Part shown: positions 1 through 11,566 of the stretch, piece after piece | How positions within the stretch are numbered: the stretch's first letter is position 1 | Layout of the letters: each line of letters opens with the position of its first letter | Assembly: GCA_963966185.1 (NCBI GenBank) | Contig: CAWZYM010000010.1 | Coordinates: forward strand, 203,501-267,500 | DNA length: 64,000 bases | Source: Rhabditoides inermis | Lineage: Eukaryota > Nematoda > Chromadorea > Rhabditida > Rhabditidae | Direction: 5' to 3' | Notes under the pieces: model-generated | Told to the model about the DNA's origin: nothing | Databases searched by the model: none | What the model saw: only the letters and a program-made list of their open reading frames with translations | Program-made: the position numbers and the translations under genes

Positions 1-946
1 TGCGGTGCCGTTGCCCATATTGAACTGTCTCGAAAAGGTTCGGATAGAATCTATCCAGCGGGTGGTCTCCCGAGTGTCCGTTTGACGTGGCGTGGATACC
101 ACTCAGTGACGGCACGTGTCCATCGTCCATCGTCCCTCCTGATGATGTGCCCGGCCCATCGATGTTTGCCCTGGCGCATGTACCGCAGCGGATCCTTCAG
201 CTTTGATCGTCTCCTTATCTCCTCGCTGCTTTTGCCCTCGTCCCTTTGTCTTCGCAGCGTGTAGCCCATCAGCTGCCTCTCCATGGCTCGATGTGCGGTG
301 CGGATCCGTCCGAGACTTTTCTCCGTGTACGCCCAGGTCTCGGTGGCGTAGCAGAGAGCAGGCAGAACCGAGGCATTGAAGAGGTTTGCCTTCAGGTCCT
401 GATCTTTCAGAGTAGTGAGCGTCTCATTTATGCTGCAGAATGCAGCCCAGCCAGCGCGTGTCCTTCTGCTTATCTCCTCCCCGAGCGTGTTGGTGCCGTT
501 GATGAGCCTGCCGAGATAGACATAGCTCTCCACGGACTCCACCAGCTCGCCGTCCATCCTTATCACTCCGTCCGGCGTGAACTGAGTGCGGATGAACTGG
601 GTCTTTCGGCGGTTGATGCGCAGTCCGGCCTCTTTACTCGCGTCGTTCAGCTCGTTCAGCATCTGTTCAGCCTCCGACGTCGACTCAGCGAATAAGACGA
701 TGTCGTCGGCGAACCTCAGATGGGAGAGTCGGCGGCCGTCGATGTACAGCGGGTGGCGGGTGTCGTTGTCAGGGACTCCTCTTGTTGACCAATCGGCAGT
801 GGCGAACATAGAGCGGAAGACGACCTCGAGTGCGGCGGTGAAGAGCATCGGTGAGACGGTGTCGCCTTGCTTCACTCCTCGTTTCACAGGGATCTTCAAC
901 TGCCGTGAGAACAGTTTCAGCTGTGCTGCTTTTCATTGAAGATGCG
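1..946 (-). mobile_element. RTE-class non-LTR retrotransposon fragment (reverse transcriptase, 3' half)
   Basis: The minus strand encodes the C-terminal half of a LINE reverse transcriptase. The main open frame runs 899-51 and is readable upstream to about 946. It shows the finger/palm motif GVKQGDTVSP, the catalytic box FADDIVLF (two aspartates) and the thumb/C-terminal pattern RAMERQLMGYTLRR, then HRWAGHIIRRDDGRWTRAV, all typical of RTE-like elements. The 5' side (endonuclease and first RT motifs) is missing, which is the usual 5' truncation of LINEs. Near position 52 the frame is broken: the expected RPPxRW tail continues in another frame down to position 1, so this is a decayed copy. Its 3' end lies outside the window. 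Family-level assignment is firm; the exact clade is an inference from motif wording. Confidence 0.9.
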
Positions 947-3403
947 AGCCGCACATGACGCTCTATCATCGCTTCACATGACGCTCTCTCGTCGCCTCAC
1001 ATGACGTTCTCTCGTTGCCTGCTGATTTCGCTGCAGTGACGTGGAAGGCTAGCCGGAACTTCCCGGAACGTTCTGAGGTATATCCGACAGGGGAGCCCTC
1101 GATTGCTTTTCTTGTTATCTTCTCTTTCCTTCTCGTGTCTGTCTAGTGAGCTTGCTCACGCCTTGGCTTGTTATCGCCGCCCCACTCAATCATTCCTCTT
1201 TCTCTCTGTCTTTATGAAAATGAGTCGAAGCAGCGCGGTCGGTGCGGTACAAGCAAGGTGAGCACCACCAATAGTCTGAACACGGTCGGTGAAACGAGTT
1301 CCGAGTATTGTTTAGAACAACGTTGACAGGTGGCGACGAAAACATCAACCGCGTACCGAGATGATTCGTGGAAGAGTAGTACTGGCCGAAAACGGTGCCG
1401 ACTCAACTATCGATTAACCCTGAAATCAGGACTCGGTTGCGCGGTGAATTGTCCTACGATTACTGGCGGACACCTGTCTAATCGGTTCACTTTAGATACG
1501 ACTACCATCCTAGCAACGAAGGACGGCGCGAAACGAGGTGTCGCACTCTGGCGGACGCGTCAAATATGGAGAGGCGCGTGGAGAAGGGACGAGGACACAT
1601 AACACTATGGACGGTCTTCCCCAACTCCAGGCGAAACATGGATGATTGGAAGTTAGGACGAATACGCATACTAATGATCCAAAGCGGATTCAAGAAGGAA
1701 GACGCTGGACAGCTGGTCGAAGGTTCGCGGACGGTCGAAGGTATCGGTCGTGGTAGCGCACAGTAGGTGTTATTAGCACCTCTGCAGAATGTTATTCTAA
1801 CTTCGTGAATGGGATTGATTAATGTTCACGTTGTAGGACGCATCGTAGGGCTGTCGTTGTCGAGATGAACAGCTGTTGCCGTGTCTACTACTCTCATCAC
1901 CGACTGGACGGACTCATCCGGAGCACCACTCGCCGCGCACCGCAAGAAGACGAGGCGCAGCTACAAGCTGCCGGCGCCAAACACACTGACGTTCCCGGAC
2001 TCGACCTGCGCCGCGGATATATGGCGCGAGTGACCCGAACCTGGACAGGAAGGAGGATCCAACGGAAACCGCGATTCGTTCTCCAGTCGAGTCCGCAGCG
2101 CGGACACTACAACCCGCGCACTCGTAAAAATCGCTATCGGAGAGACGACGTTTTGCCATGGAGACTGTGGATTCGGATGCGTGAGTTGGGTAGAGGGTCA
2201 ATCTGACTATCCTTCAGCGCGACTATCCTTGAGCTGTTTATTTTACGTGTAATTTACGGTTTTGTATACACCTTCTCTTTTGTAGTTTATGAGTTTAATG
2301 TGCGCTGCCAGCTGCAGACGCGGCGTGCACCTGTGTACGCGAATAAGTGTTTGAGTAATGTAAATTGCGATTTACGTGGAAGGCCGCCTTTATCCAGGTG
2401 AATCTTCTTTCCATTCTTCTATCAATCACTTGGCTCGTCGTGAAACTATTACTGGCTCACCTTTACTTCGTGGTAAGTTATTTCCAGTCTTACTTAGCTT
2501 TGTTGTTCGGATAGATTTAAACACTTTGTTCAGGTGTGCAACCGCGCTTCCGACGAGATGACCGCTCGGTCTCAAATGAGTCGTGGCTGAGTGCTCGTCA
2601 AACTCGAGACGAATACTGGTCGCCTCCTTCGCAGAACGATCAAGTCGAGCCGAGCTAGTGACAGGACATTAGTTGGGACGCGTGAAATGTGGTCTGTTCT
2701 TTTATATTGTTTTACTTTATGTAGTAGTTTGTTACTCTAGTGGGTCGTAAGACACTTGTAGATTTATAATCCTTTCAGGACTTAGTCGGGGTCGTTTCAT
2801 GTATGTAGGTGGCATCGCGCGGTGTCGATGCATTTGTTTGGGGGGGGAGGTGTCAGCGAGGCGAGACGCTATCTCGCTGATGCACTCTCACTCTCGTTTC
2901 TCGCTCGAGTGCTAATCTCTCTCTCTCTTCCAGTGCCGACAGCACGAGGGGCGGAGTCGACCGGCCGAACTCATTGCCGACCTACCTCTGATCTACCGCG
3001 GACGCTGATTGGCCGACAGAAGACTCGAGGGCGCGCGCCGCCGCCTAGTTAAACGGACAGCGCGACTGTTCCTGGCTTCAGTACGGCTGATCAAGCCCTC
3101 TGAGAGCATCGGTCTCACGACCATGGCTTATTATCGCCGCCCCAAGTCACTCAACCCCTTTTACCGCGTGGTGTCATAAACGTGTTCGTGCACTTGTGTT
3201 CCTTTCATGTTATTGATATTACGGCTGGGCGTGGCGCGGTTTGCTAGTCGGTGATCTCTCTTTGGTCGTTGTGTTCCTCCCTCGGTCGATCAACCTCTCA
3301 GTAGGGATTCCACTGCGAACCTTTCGGCTCGTGTGAGTATCTAGCAGGGGGATTATGGGCCATGTCATTCTAGGCATCTCTATGACATCCAAAACCTCTC
3401 ATT
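947..3403. other. No recognisable gene; repeat-like DNA with a direct repeat
   Basis: I find no protein with recognisable motifs here. Short open frames (for example 1865-2206 plus) have arginine-rich compositions with no known domain. A phrase of about 35 bp, containing TTATCGCCGCCCCA, occurs at 1166-1200 and again at 3123-3160. It encloses about 1.9 kb and could be the remnant of a transposable element with direct terminal repeats, but no gag or pol sequence is visible between the copies. Confidence 0.4.
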
Positions 3404-3918
3404 CAGGTACCAAAATAAAAAGCAGGTACATGAATAAAAATAGCAGGTACACGAATAAAAATAGCAAGTACCCAAATAAAAATAGCAGGTACATAAATAA
3501 AAATAGCAGGTACACGAATAAAAATAGCAGGTACCCGAATGAAACTAGCAGGTACAGGAATAAAAATAAAAATAGCAGGCACATGAATAAAGTACCCAAA
3601 TAAAAATAGCAGGTACATTAATGAAAATGGCAGGTACCCAAATAAAAATAGCAGGTACCCGAATAAAAATGTCAGGTACATGAATAAAAATAGCAGGTAC
3701 CCAAATAAAAACGGCAGGTACCCGAATACAAATAGCAGGTACCCAAATAAAAATAGCAGGTACCCAAATAAAAATAGCAGGTATATAAATAAAAATAGCA
3801 GGTACATGAATAAAAAAGCAGGTACATGAATACAAATAGCAGGTACCCGATCAAAAAAGCAGGTACCCGAATAAAAATGGCAGGTACCCAAATAAAAATA
3901 GCAGGTACTCGAATAAAA
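3404..3918 (-). repeat. 21-bp minisatellite array, reverse orientation
   Basis: Roughly 24 units of a 21-bp repeat, here read on the minus strand. The unit is GGTACCTGCTATTTTTATT plus a variable dinucleotide (CG, TG, CA and others precede the next unit). This array and the plus-oriented array starting at about 4025 form an inverted pair separated by a 106-bp unique spacer (3919-4024). Confidence 0.95.
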
Positions 3919-4024
3919 GAAAGCGAGAGACTGTGAAAACAGGGGAGAGTGGCGAGACAGTCACAGAAATTCCGGTGATTCCGTGGAATCCGTGGAACTG
4001 GCTCATCGCGGATGAACAGTACTG

Positions 4025-5768
4025 TACCTGCTATTTTTATTTGGCTACCTGCTGTTTTTATTCGGGTACCTGCCATTTTTAATTCCGTACTTGCTATTTT
4101 TATTCATGTACCTGCTATTTTTATTCGGGTACCTGCTAATTTTGTTCGGGTACCTGTCATTTTTATTCATGTACCTGATACATGTACCTGATTCAAGTAC
4201 CTGCTATTTTTATTTGGGTACCTGCTATTTTTATTCATGCACCTGCTATTTTTATTCAGGTACCTGCTATTTTTATTCGGGTACCTGCCATTTTATTCAT
4301 GTACCTGCAATTTGTATTCGAGTACTTGCTATTTTTATTCGGGTACCTGCTATTTTTATTCGTGTACCTGCTATTTTTATTCATGTACCTGCTTTTTATT
4401 TTGGTACATATCTGCTATTTTTATTCGTGTACCTGACATTTTTATTCATGTACCTGCTTTTTATTTTGGTACCTGCTATGTAGTTTTATTCGGGTACCTG
4501 CTATTTTTATTCAGGTACCTGCTATTTTTATTTGGGTACCTGCTATTTTTATTCGGGTACCTGCTTTTTTTATCGGGTACCTGCTATTTTTATTCATGTA
4601 CCTGCTATTTTTATTTATGTACCTGTTATTTTTATTCACTGCCATTTTTATTTGAGTACCTGCTATTTTTATTCATGTACCTGCTATTTTTATTCGGGTA
4701 CCTGCTATTTTTATTCGGCTACCTGCCATTTTTATTCATGTACCTGCTACTTTTATTTAAGTACCTGCTACTTTTATTCAGGTACCTGCTATTTTTATTC
4801 GGGTACATGCCATTTTTATTCATGTACCTGCTATTTTTATTCGGATACCTGCTATTTTTATTCGTGTACCTGCAATTTTTATTCATGTAACTGCTTTTTA
4901 TTTTGGTACATACCTGTTGTTTTTATTCGTGTACCTGCTATTTTTATTAATGTACCTGCTTTTTATTTTGGTACCTGCTATTTTTATTTGAGTACTTGAT
5001 CTTTTTATTCATCTTTCTGCTATTTTTATTTGGGTACCTGCTATGTATTTTTATTCGGATACCTGCTATTTTTATTCGAGTACCTGCTATTTTTATTTGG
5101 GTACCTGCCATTTTTATTCGGGTACCTGCCATTTTTATTCGGGTACCTGCTATTTTTATTCATGTACCTGCTAATTTTATTCATGTACCTGCTATTTTCA
5201 TTTGGGTACCTACCATTTTTATTTGGGTACCTTCTATTTTTATTTGGGTACCTGCTATTTTTATTCGGGTACCTGCTTTTTATTTTGGTACCTGCTATTT
5301 GTATTCATGTACCTGCTTTTTTATTCATGTACCTGCTATGTTTATTTGGGTACCTGCTATTTTTATTCGGGTACCTGCTTTTTTTATTCGGGTACCTGCT
5401 ATTTTTATTCATGTACCTGCTAATTTTATTCATGTACCTGCTATTTTCATTCGGGTACCTACCATTTTTATTTGGGTACCTGCTATTTTTATTTGGGTAC
5501 CTGCTATTTTTATTCGGGTACCTGCTTTTTTGATCGGGTACCTGCTATTTTTATTCATGTACCTGTTTTTTTTATTTATATACCTGCTTTTTTATTTGGG
5601 TACCTGCTATTTTTATTTGGGTACCTGCTATTTGTATTCGGGTTCCTGCCATTTTTATTTGGGTACCTGCTATTTTTATTCATGTACCTGCCATTTTTAT
5701 TCGGGTACCTGCTATTTTTATTTGGGTACCTGCCATTTTTATTAATGTACCTGCTATTTTTATTTGTT
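4025..5768 (+). repeat. 21-bp minisatellite array, forward orientation
   Basis: About 80 forward units of the 21-bp repeat. Variants at the unit boundary (gggtacc, catgtacc, gagtact) and short deletions (CTTTTTATTTTGG) recur in blocks, so higher-order amplification has taken place. The period is an exact multiple of three and the forward strand has almost no stop codons in any frame, which creates long spurious frames. The array ends abruptly at 5768/5769 against methyltransferase exon sequence. Confidence 0.95.
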
Positions 5769-6394
5769 CAGGCGCTCTCGCTTCAATCGCGCCGTGAGCA
5801 ATCGGTGCTGTCGCTCGGTATCGGCGGTGGCGCGATGCAGAGCTTCCTATACGCCGCCGACCTCAACGTAGGGTTTCAAACCGGAGTGCCGGGTCTCACC
5901 GCGAATGTCAGGTTACCGTAACCGCGGTGGACATCAGCCCCTCGATAGTGCGTATCGCGCGCGACTGGTTCGGTCTGTCGGACGGGGTGCGGGTGCGCGT
6001 GCAAGACGGGGTGGAGCACGTGCGCGCGGCTAGCGAACAAGGTATGCGGTATGAGGGGTACGGTAATGAGTTATACGGTACTACCGTACTCTCACAGGCG
6101 AGCGGTACGATGCGATTCTACTCGACGCGTGTGGACACGACGGACCGGTGATGTGTCCCGTAGACGTGTTCTATAGCGACTCCGCCATTGCCGACATGGC
6201 AGCCATTCTACACCCGCATGGTATTGATTGATTATCGATTGATTATCGATTGATTCATTGACTCAGGCGCGCTGGTGGCGAACGTTCTGGTGGTGGAAGG
6301 TCAGTTGAAGGTGGAAGAAGACTTGCTGGAGAAGTTCGAGAAACACTTCCCCTCATGTCTCATGCACAAGTTCTCAACGCAGCAGAGTGTAGGT

Positions 6395-6428
<34 letters not shown>

Positions 6429-6450
6429 AAGCCCCCCCCTGTCTCTCTCT

Positions 6451-6484
<34 letters not shown>

Positions 6485-6616
6485 CCAATTCCCTCTTTTT
6501 CTCAGATCCTCATCTGCTCTCACCACCACGACTTTCTCGCCAATAGAGATCGCATCGATGCCCGCAACGACGAGTTTTTCGACCGATTCGGATTCGGGAT
6601 GAACCAATTGAAATAG
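5769..6616 (+). pseudogene. 5'-truncated spermidine-synthase-fold methyltransferase, copy A
   Basis: Five exons correspond to the last five exons of the complete minus-strand gene at 24150-22507: 5769-5867, 5912-6041, 6098-6220, 6267-6388 and 6506-6616. All intron ends are GT..AG and the frame is intact. It retains the SAM-binding glycine motif SLGIGGGAM, the acidic AVDISP strand and ERYDAILLDA, and it ends in NQLK-stop. The signal peptide and about 150 N-terminal residues are absent, because the sequence begins mid-exon directly after the 21-bp array. No promoter or start is visible, so I call it a truncated copy. It is undamaged, and the array frame reads into it without a stop. Confidence 0.85.
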
Positions 6617-8510
6617 TTTACGTTTCGACCTACGTGCATTGTAAAACATTTATGAATCGATAAACCAGTTGCCCTTATTTCTTTTCTCTTTGCCCGCTGA
6701 AAGAGAAGGAAAGCGAGATTTTTTTTAAATTCAGCCAAGTGATATTTGAACAAACTGAGTAAAATTACGACAATTACTGTCCCGATCACAAGCTTTGACC
6801 ATTCGGCCGTGACGTCACGGCCCGGGCCGTGACATAGCGTGACATTGATTATATATCGTTATCTGATCAAACTAAAAATAAACTAACAACACCCTCAAAC
6901 TCAGCATGCTTGATTTGTACGGAATGCACATTTCAATCGCATTTTCATGATTTAAATTGACACCCGGGTGGACATGTGAGAAACGATTTTCAGCTAAAAA
7001 GTAGCGGCTGTTATAGAAGTCACATTAAGTATAGATAAACGAACTTTCGGATTCATACCTATCTATATATTGTTGATCTGTGTACAAAATATCATAGTAA
7101 AGTTTATTTCATTCATCGAGATATTTCGATGCAAAGTGGCTGTTTCAAATTGACATCTTTCGATCCGTACACTTTTCACGGGCTTAATGACGTCCGATCG
7201 GAATGAGATTGGCACTATTGAACTTCACATCTTTCACTTCATCTTATTATAATGTTGTTTTAGCATTTCGTTTTCATGATTTCCGCTATGTTTTCATACT
7301 CGAGTCTTGTTTCGAGAACCCGGTGCGAGAGGGGAGGGGGCGGGGCGTAGAGGAGTCGCGTCTTTCTGGCTGTGCCCTGCCACAGGCGGGCGAGACTGCG
7401 ACGCGATAACATATCTGACTTCCCCACTTCAACTTCCTGAGTTCAAAATTTATCAATCTGAAATTGTTCTTAGTTTGTCACAAACATTTAGAGCTTCAAA
7501 AAGAGGTCCCATACGAACACAAGCAACTAATACCATGAAGTCCACGCTTTCAGACCAGTCTCGTTTGCGCACGGCGTTATTTGAGAAACCAGCTACGATT
7601 TTTGTTGCACTGTTTTTGTCTCGTTGAGACAAGTAAAATGATATCTTGTTTTTGAAATTTGGACCACTTTGAACACATCCAGGAATTGCCACCCTGACTA
7701 ATTACCAGTTCAAGATGAGTGAATGCGCAACTCTACCTCCTACTCCGTCTTTTATGGCTCTTTCCCTTTGGCAAAATGTCGAGTCTTGGCATCAAGCCAC
7801 GCCGCCACACAGTTACTCATCTTGAACTGGTATTAAGTCAGGGTGGCAATTCCTGGATGTGTTCGAAATGGTCCAAATTTCAAAAATAAGATGTCATTTT
7901 ACTTGTCTCAACGAGACAAAAACAGTGCAATAAAAATCTTCGCTGATTTTTGAAACACGCCACCATGGTTTTGTGAGAACAGTACAGTACCCATGTGTGG
8001 GCGGGGCGAGCGGAGGCATGACGCGGCTGAATGCCAAGACTCGACATTTTGCCAAAGGGAAAGAGCCATAAAAGAGGGAGTTGGAGGTAGATTTGCGCAT
8101 TCACTCATCTTTAACTGGTCTTTCTCATCTTTAATTATGACTTCGCACTTCCGCACCACCACGGCTCCTCGAAGAGTATGCAACCGTCACGCGTTTCTAC
8201 CAGAGCTCTACCGAAACGTTCCCAGCACTTCCTCTTTCTCAGATCCTTCATCCCTGATACAGTGGCGGCCAAAAATGTATCACACTTTGATTTTTTTCTC
8301 TCTAAAACTATTCAAATGAATTATACTTAGAGCTCCCTTCGTTCGCACATCGTTTTTTCAGACCTCATTAAGACCTAATACCATTATCCATATTGATCTT
8401 CCTCTATTCTCCCTGATACATAGGCAGATAAAATGTGTTTTGTGTTTTCAAAATCATTATTTTCTTGTTTTGAACTTTAAAAAACTCCTGTGACCAAACT
8501 ATTTTCATTC
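6617..8510. other. Downstream region of copy A, including a 1356-bp extra segment
   Basis: This is 3' flanking DNA of the methyltransferase fragment. Positions 6777-8132 are absent from the equivalent place beside the complete gene (around 22355). In copy A they are bordered by AATTA on both sides. The segment opens with overlapping palindromes around TGACGTCACGG (about 6803-6832) and carries two nested inverted repeats. One pairs 7606-7735 with 7815-7935; the other pairs 7716-7790 with 8030-8113. The same 1356-bp segment sits at 9834-11189, 14526-15881 and 17583-18938. It has no recognisable protein. Confidence 0.75.
8260..8320 (+). mobile_element. Tc1/mariner-like terminal sequence
   Basis: A TA dinucleotide is followed by CAGTGGCGGCCAAAAATGTA and then a T-rich stretch, closely resembling the outer end of Tc1-family inverted repeats. 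Identical copies start at 11317, 16009 and 19066, and a reverse copy ends at 22225. No transposase or opposite end is visible nearby; a weakly similar stretch begins about 160 bp further on after a second CCTGATACA. It is probably the relic of one terminal repeat that was amplified with the locus. Confidence 0.6.
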
Positions 8511-8818
8511 GGCTATTTTTATTTGGGTACCTGCTATTTTTATCCGGGTACCTGCTATTTTCATTCGGGTACCTGCTATTTTCTTCGGGTACCTGCTATT
8601 TTTATTCATGTACCTGTTTTTTTATTTATATACCTGCTTTTTTATTTGGGTACCTGCTATTTTTATTTGGGTACCTGCTATTTGTATTCGGGTTCCTGCC
8701 ATTTTTATTTGGGTACCTGCTATTTTTATTCATGTACCTGCCATTTTTATTCGGGTACCTGCTATTTTTATTTGGGTACCTGCCATTTTTATTAATGTAC
8801 CTGCTATTTTTATTTGTT
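8511..8818 (+). repeat. 21-bp minisatellite, short array between copies A and B
   Basis: About 14 forward units of the same 21-bp repeat. The last ten or so match the end of the array before copy A in unit order, showing that array and gene fragment were duplicated together. An identical short array is at 16260-16567. Confidence 0.93.
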
Positions 8819-9444
8819 CAGGCGCTCTCGCTTCAATCGCGCCGTGAGCAATCGGTGCTGTCGCTCGGTATCGGCGGTGGCGCGATGCAGAGCTTCCTAT
8901 ACGCCGCCGACCTCAACGTAGGGTTTCAAACCGGAGTGCCGGGTCTCACCGCGAATGTCAGGTTACCGTAACCGCGGTGGACATCAGCCCCTCGATAGTG
9001 CGTATCGCGCGCGACTGGTTCGGTCTGTCGGACGGGGTGCGGGTGCGCGTGCAAGACGGGGTGGAGCACGTGCGCGCGGCTAGCGAACAAGGTATGCGGT
9101 ATGAGGGGTACGGTAATGAGTTATACGGTACTACCGTACTCTCACAGGCGAGCGGTACGATGCGATTCTACTCGACGCGTGTGGACACGACGGACCGGTG
9201 ATGTGTCCCGTAGACGTGTTCTATAGCGACTCCGCCATTGCCGACATGGCAGCCATTCTACACCCGCATGGTATTGATTGATTATCGATTGATTATCGAT
9301 TGATTCATTGACTCAGGCGCGCTGGTGGCGAACGTTCTGGTGGTGGAAGGTCAGTTGAAGGTGGAAGAAGACTTGCTGGAGAAGTTCGAGAAACACTTCC
9401 CCTCATGTCTCATGCACAAGTTCTCAACGCAGCAGAGTGTAGGT

Positions 9445-9480
<36 letters not shown>

Positions 9481-9509
9481 AAGCCCCCCCCCCCTGTCTC
9501 TCTCTCTCC

Positions 9510-9542
<33 letters not shown>

Positions 9543-9672
9543 AATTCCCTCTTTTTCTCAGATCCTCATCTGCTCTCACCACCACGACTTTCTCGCCAAT
9601 AGAGATCGCATCGATGCCCGCAACGACGAGTTTTTCGACCGATTCGGATTCGGGATGAACCAATTGAAATAG
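8819..9672 (+). pseudogene. 5'-truncated spermidine-synthase-fold methyltransferase, copy B
   Basis: Exons 8819-8917, 8962-9091, 9148-9270, 9317-9438 and 9562-9672, nearly identical to copy A. It differs mainly in the longer C and CT tracts of the last intron. The open frame and splice sites are intact and the 5' half of the gene is missing. The fragment starts at the same base as copy A, directly after minisatellite, so A and B arose by duplication of one already truncated unit. Confidence 0.85.
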
Positions 9673-9833
9673 TTTACGTTTCGACCTACGTGCATTGTAA
9701 AACATTTATGAATCGATAAACCAGTTGCCCTTATTTCTTTTCTCTTTGCCCGCTGAAAGAGAAGGAAAGCGAGATTTTTTTTTAAATTCAGCCAAGTGAT
9801 ATTTGAACAAACTGAGTAAAATTACGACAATTA

Positions 9834-11189
9834 CTGTCCCGATCACAAGCTTTGACCATTCGGCCGTGACGTCACGGCCCGGGCCGTGACATAGCGTGAC
9901 ATTGATTATATATCGTTATCTGATCAAACTAAAAATAAACTAACAACACCCTCAAACTCAGCATGCTTGATTTGTACGGAATGCACATTTCAATCGCATT
10001 TTCATGATTTAAATTGACACCCGGGTGGACATGTGAGAAACGATTTTCAGCTAAAAAGTAGCGGCTGTTATAGAAGTCACATTAAGTATAGATAAACGAA
10101 CTTTCGGATTCATACCTATCTATATATTGTTGATCTGTGTACAAAATATCATAGTAAAGTTTATTTCATTCATCGAGATATTTCGATGCAAAGTGGCTGT
10201 TTCAAATTGACATCTTTCGATCCGTACACTTTTCACGGGCTTAATGACGTCCGATCGGAATGAGATTGGCACTATTGAACTTCACATCTTTCACTTCATC
10301 TTATTATAATGTTGTTTTAGCATTTCGTTTTCATGATTTCCGCTATGTTTTCATACTCGAGTCTTGTTTCGAGAACCCGGTGCGAGAGGGGGGGGGGCGG
10401 GGCGTAGAGGAGTCGCGTCTTTCTGGCTGTGCCCTGCCACAGGCGGGCGAGACTGCGACGCGATAACATATCTGACTTCCCCACTTCAACTTCCTGAGTT
10501 CAAAATTTATCAATCTGAAATTGTTCTTAGTTTGTCACAAACATTTAGAGCTTCAAAAAGAGGTCCCATACGAACACAAGCAACTAATACCATGAAGTCC
10601 ACGCTTTCAGACCAGTCTCGTTTGCGCACGGCGTTATTTGAGAAACCAGCTACGATTTTTGTTGCACTGTTTTTGTCTCGTTGAGACAAGTAAAATGATA
10701 TCTTGTTTTTGAAATTTGGACCACTTTGAACACATCCAGGAATTGCCACCCTGACTAATTACCAGTTCAAGATGAGTGAATGCGCAACTCTACCTCCTAC
10801 TCCTTCTTTTATGGCTCTTTCCCTTTGGCAAAATGTCGAGTCTTGGCATCAAGCCACGCCGCCACACAGTTACTCATCTTGAACTGGTATTAAGTCAGGG
10901 TGGCAATTCCTGGATGTGTTCGAAATGGTCCAAATTTCAAAAATAAGATGTCATTTTACTTGTCTCAACGAGACAAAAACAGTGCAATAAAAATCTTCGC
11001 TGATTTTTGAAACACGCCACCATGGTTTTGTGAGAACAGTACAGTACCCATGTGTGGGCGGGGCGAGCGGAGGCATGACGCGGCTGAATGCCAAGACTCG
11101 ACATTTTGCCAAAGGGAAAGAGCCATAAAAGAGGGAGTTGGAGGTAGATTTGCGCATTCACTCATCTTTAACTGGTCTTTCTCATCTTT
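9834..11189. repeat. 1356-bp extra segment, copy B
   Basis: Second copy of the AATTA-bordered segment described downstream of copy A, identical in length and near-identical in sequence, with the same internal inverted repeats. Confidence 0.75.
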
Positions 11190-11566
11190 AATTATGACTT
11201 CGCACTTCCGCACCACCACGGCTCCTCGAAGAGTATGCAACCGTCACGCGTTTCTACCAGAGCTCTACCGAAACGTTCCCAGCACTTCCTCTTTCTCAGA
11301 TCCTTCATCCCTGATACAGTGGCGGCCAAAAATGTATCACACTTTGATTTTTTTCTCTCTAAAACTATTCAAATGAATTATACTTAGAGCTCCCTTCGTT
11401 CGCACATCGTTTTTTCAGACCTCATTAAGACCTAATACCATTATCCATATTGATCTTCCTCTATTCTCCCTGATACTAGGCAGATAAAATGTGTTTTGTG
11501 TTTTCAAAATCATTATTTTCTTGTTTTGAACTTTAAAAAACTCCTGTGACCAAACTATTTTCATTC

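Noticed and set aside
82..939. Plus-strand open frames opposite the RTE reverse transcriptase
   Set aside because: They are shadows of the minus-strand RT coding frame, which has recognisable catalytic motifs.
3403..5921. Long open frames across the minisatellite (130 to 380 codons, GYLLFLF, VPAIFIR, NKNSRYP types)
   Set aside because: They exist only because a 21-bp repeat without stops preserves every frame. There is no start context and there are parallel frames in several registers. I keep only the possibility of read-through into the methyltransferase exon as a finding.
7203..8319. Small proteins in the 1356-bp segment (68-108 codons, repeated in all copies)
   Set aside because: Frames overlap inverted repeats on both strands, without domains or splice support; repetition is explained by segmental duplication.
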